Below, in pieces: positions 62,627 through 64,000 of a stretch of 64,000 bases of DNA. The stretch is from Chamaecrista fasciculata (lineage: Eukaryota > Streptophyta > Magnoliopsida > Fabales > Fabaceae): the NCBI GenBank assembly GCA_003254925.1, contig QANZ01012736.1, forward strand, positions 1 through 64,000, read 5' to 3'. A program made the translations under genes and the position numbers. Under the pieces are notes generated by a model. That model saw only the letters and a list, made by a program, of their open reading frames with translations, was not told the origin of the DNA and searched no databases. The first letter of the stretch is position 1. The number at the start of each line of letters is the position of its first letter.

Positions 62627-64000
62627 CTGTTCAACAATAAAACTGGAAAGTGAATTTCATTAGATAATATTTGCCATAAGAACCCAAATACTACTTGAAA
62701 ACCACAATATAATCCATCTCACATACAACTAGCAATTTACTAATACACAAGAAAACTAATTTGAGATCACAAATTTAAAAATAAAATCAAGAATGGACAA
62801 GTTACTAAGCTAAACGTTTCAAGAGCAAGCCACCAAGGTACCACTAGCTAATCTCAGTAGCTATAGATTAACAAAACACCACAAAAAAAAAAAAGGGAGA
62901 GGGAGGGGCTTGCATCCATTGGCAAAAACTTTATGAACAAACCAATACGTAGTGGTCTAGGGATGAAGGACATTGGATGTAAGCAAGTGCCCTTAGGTTC
63001 TAACCCTTAATCCATTATGTATACAAAAGTACTATTATGAACAAATTTTCCATTTTTAATATTTTCCATTTTAAAAAAATTATAAAAGAGAAGAGAGTGC
63101 AATACAAAGATAGAGGGCAGGTGATCCTCCCTGAACAAAAGAACTAACATGTTGAGAGGAAGAGCAGCCCCATGGTTTAAGTACCAGCTTATGTCGTGAA
63201 GTTTGCCTAATGTGGTACATATCATTACACAACCCTTTAAAAGCTAGGCCTAGCAGCCACAACCGTCCATTCTAGGTGGCCTTCCCTCGAGTGGTCTCCC
63301 CACCAATTGGCCTTAACACAAGTCACTCCATCTTATGTTCCCCTTCAATGTCCAACAACTCTCCATGGAAAGGGCACATCCTCAAAAACTAGCTAGTTAA
63401 GAGGAAAAGCCTCAAGCTTATGTACTAACTTTTAAGTCTAGGTTTTTGACAATGTGGGACATATAACTTAGATCCGTATAAAACAATAAATTATATATAA
63501 ACCATCGTTCCCAAAACTTTTCTAAATACTAACCCAAATTAATTCTTTTGAAGATACAAAATAAGAGGTATACATGCCTAAAAGACAATTAAAAATCTGC
63601 ACACATCCTCTAGAGTAAATACACAAAACAAACAGGACACTATCACCCTGCTTTCAGCAATGAATTTTCATTGGTGTTGGGCGTTTATTACTTTTCAGCC
63701 TCACATGGTATAAAAGCAAGGTTCCTGATGGCTAAAACCGCAAGGACTGGTGCAACAAAACCAACAAATTCTTCAGGGGATTTAGCGGCTAGAGGTGTGA
63801 CAGAATCTTCCACCACTGAGAATCTTCCCACCTATTTTCACCCATCTTTAGGAGGAAAAGAGTAGTAAAGTAAGAGTAGGCTAGTAAAGTACCTCTCAAT
63901 CAAGGAAAACTACAAGAAATGCATCTTAGTCTAGCATGATGAAATGTATGCTATCTGAGTCATAGCAAAAAGTTGAAAGACTGTGAGTCTAGATTTCACC
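62627..64000. other. Upstream intron sequence of the spatacsin-like gene
   Basis: The exon at 62626 begins with the last base of a split codon, so more coding sequence lies upstream. In 62627-64000 no long exon is visible. A possible 17-base microexon at 63893-63909 (minus strand, TAG acceptor, AG|GTACTT donor) would join in phase and read FSLIER into SLEML; this is weak evidence. The stretch 63120-63480 contains TRIM/LTR-like words (AATGTGGTACATAT, CAATGTGGGACATAT). Confidence 0.35.

Noticed and set aside
63671..63865. 64-residue plus-strand frame near the window end
   Set aside because: Lies in the probable intron of the spatacsin-like gene without splice or family support.

Overview
This window is nuclear DNA from a flowering plant, almost certainly a eudicot. 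The evidence is GT-AG introns, plastid and mitochondrial targeting leaders, plant-specific gene families, MITEs and a Ty1/copia element. The species cannot be named from the sequence alone. Coding DNA is a minority; AT-rich spacers and introns are full of small foldback repeats. One assembly gap of 982 N lies at 18385-19366, and a poly-G run with a single N lies near 5343.

Layout: 1-2.5 kb holds no gene but a complete 706-bp Tourist-type MITE (1486-2191). A small Lys/Cys-rich orphan ORF follows (2551-2799, +). Four plastid or mitochondrial genes are on the plus strand: chloroplast A-type Fe-S carrier CpIscA/SufA (4131-7046), mitochondrial ATP synthase 24-kDa subunit (8909-12338), a plastid membrane/lumen TPR protein of the chloroplast lumen common family (14069-17359), and a violaxanthin de-epoxidase-related protein (20501-22624). 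The last begins about 20 bp after a long inverted repeat. The rest is on the minus strand: an intronless P-class, restorer-like PPR gene (24549-26222), the RNA cytidine acetyltransferase NAT10/Kre33 homologue (29405-40581, 26 coding exons, 1033 residues), and the C-terminal ~2,394 residues of a spatacsin (SPG11)-like giant (47253-62626, 22 exons) whose 5' part lies beyond the window. Between the last two sits a decayed, internally deleted copia retrotransposon (42351-45393) with short LTRs.

The genes do not form an operon or known cluster. Five of the seven recognised products are predicted to act in plastids or mitochondria. NAT10 acts on rRNA/tRNA and spatacsin in endolysosomal membrane traffic. 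From memory of Arabidopsis locus order, two neighbour pairs are conserved: At2g21860/At2g21870 (VDE-related, ATP synthase 24 kDa) and At1g10490/At1g10500 (NAT10, CpIscA). This suggests an ancestral block now split in Arabidopsis.

I found no clearly new molecular system. The most unusual signals are the ~1.1-kb near-palindrome abutting the VDE-related start codon, with a smaller relative upstream of CpIscA, and the family of foldback elements carrying TTTGGTCC / GGACCAAA motifs. Exon joins were worked out by hand from GT-AG sites and reading phase; every internal exon of the long genes closes in frame.
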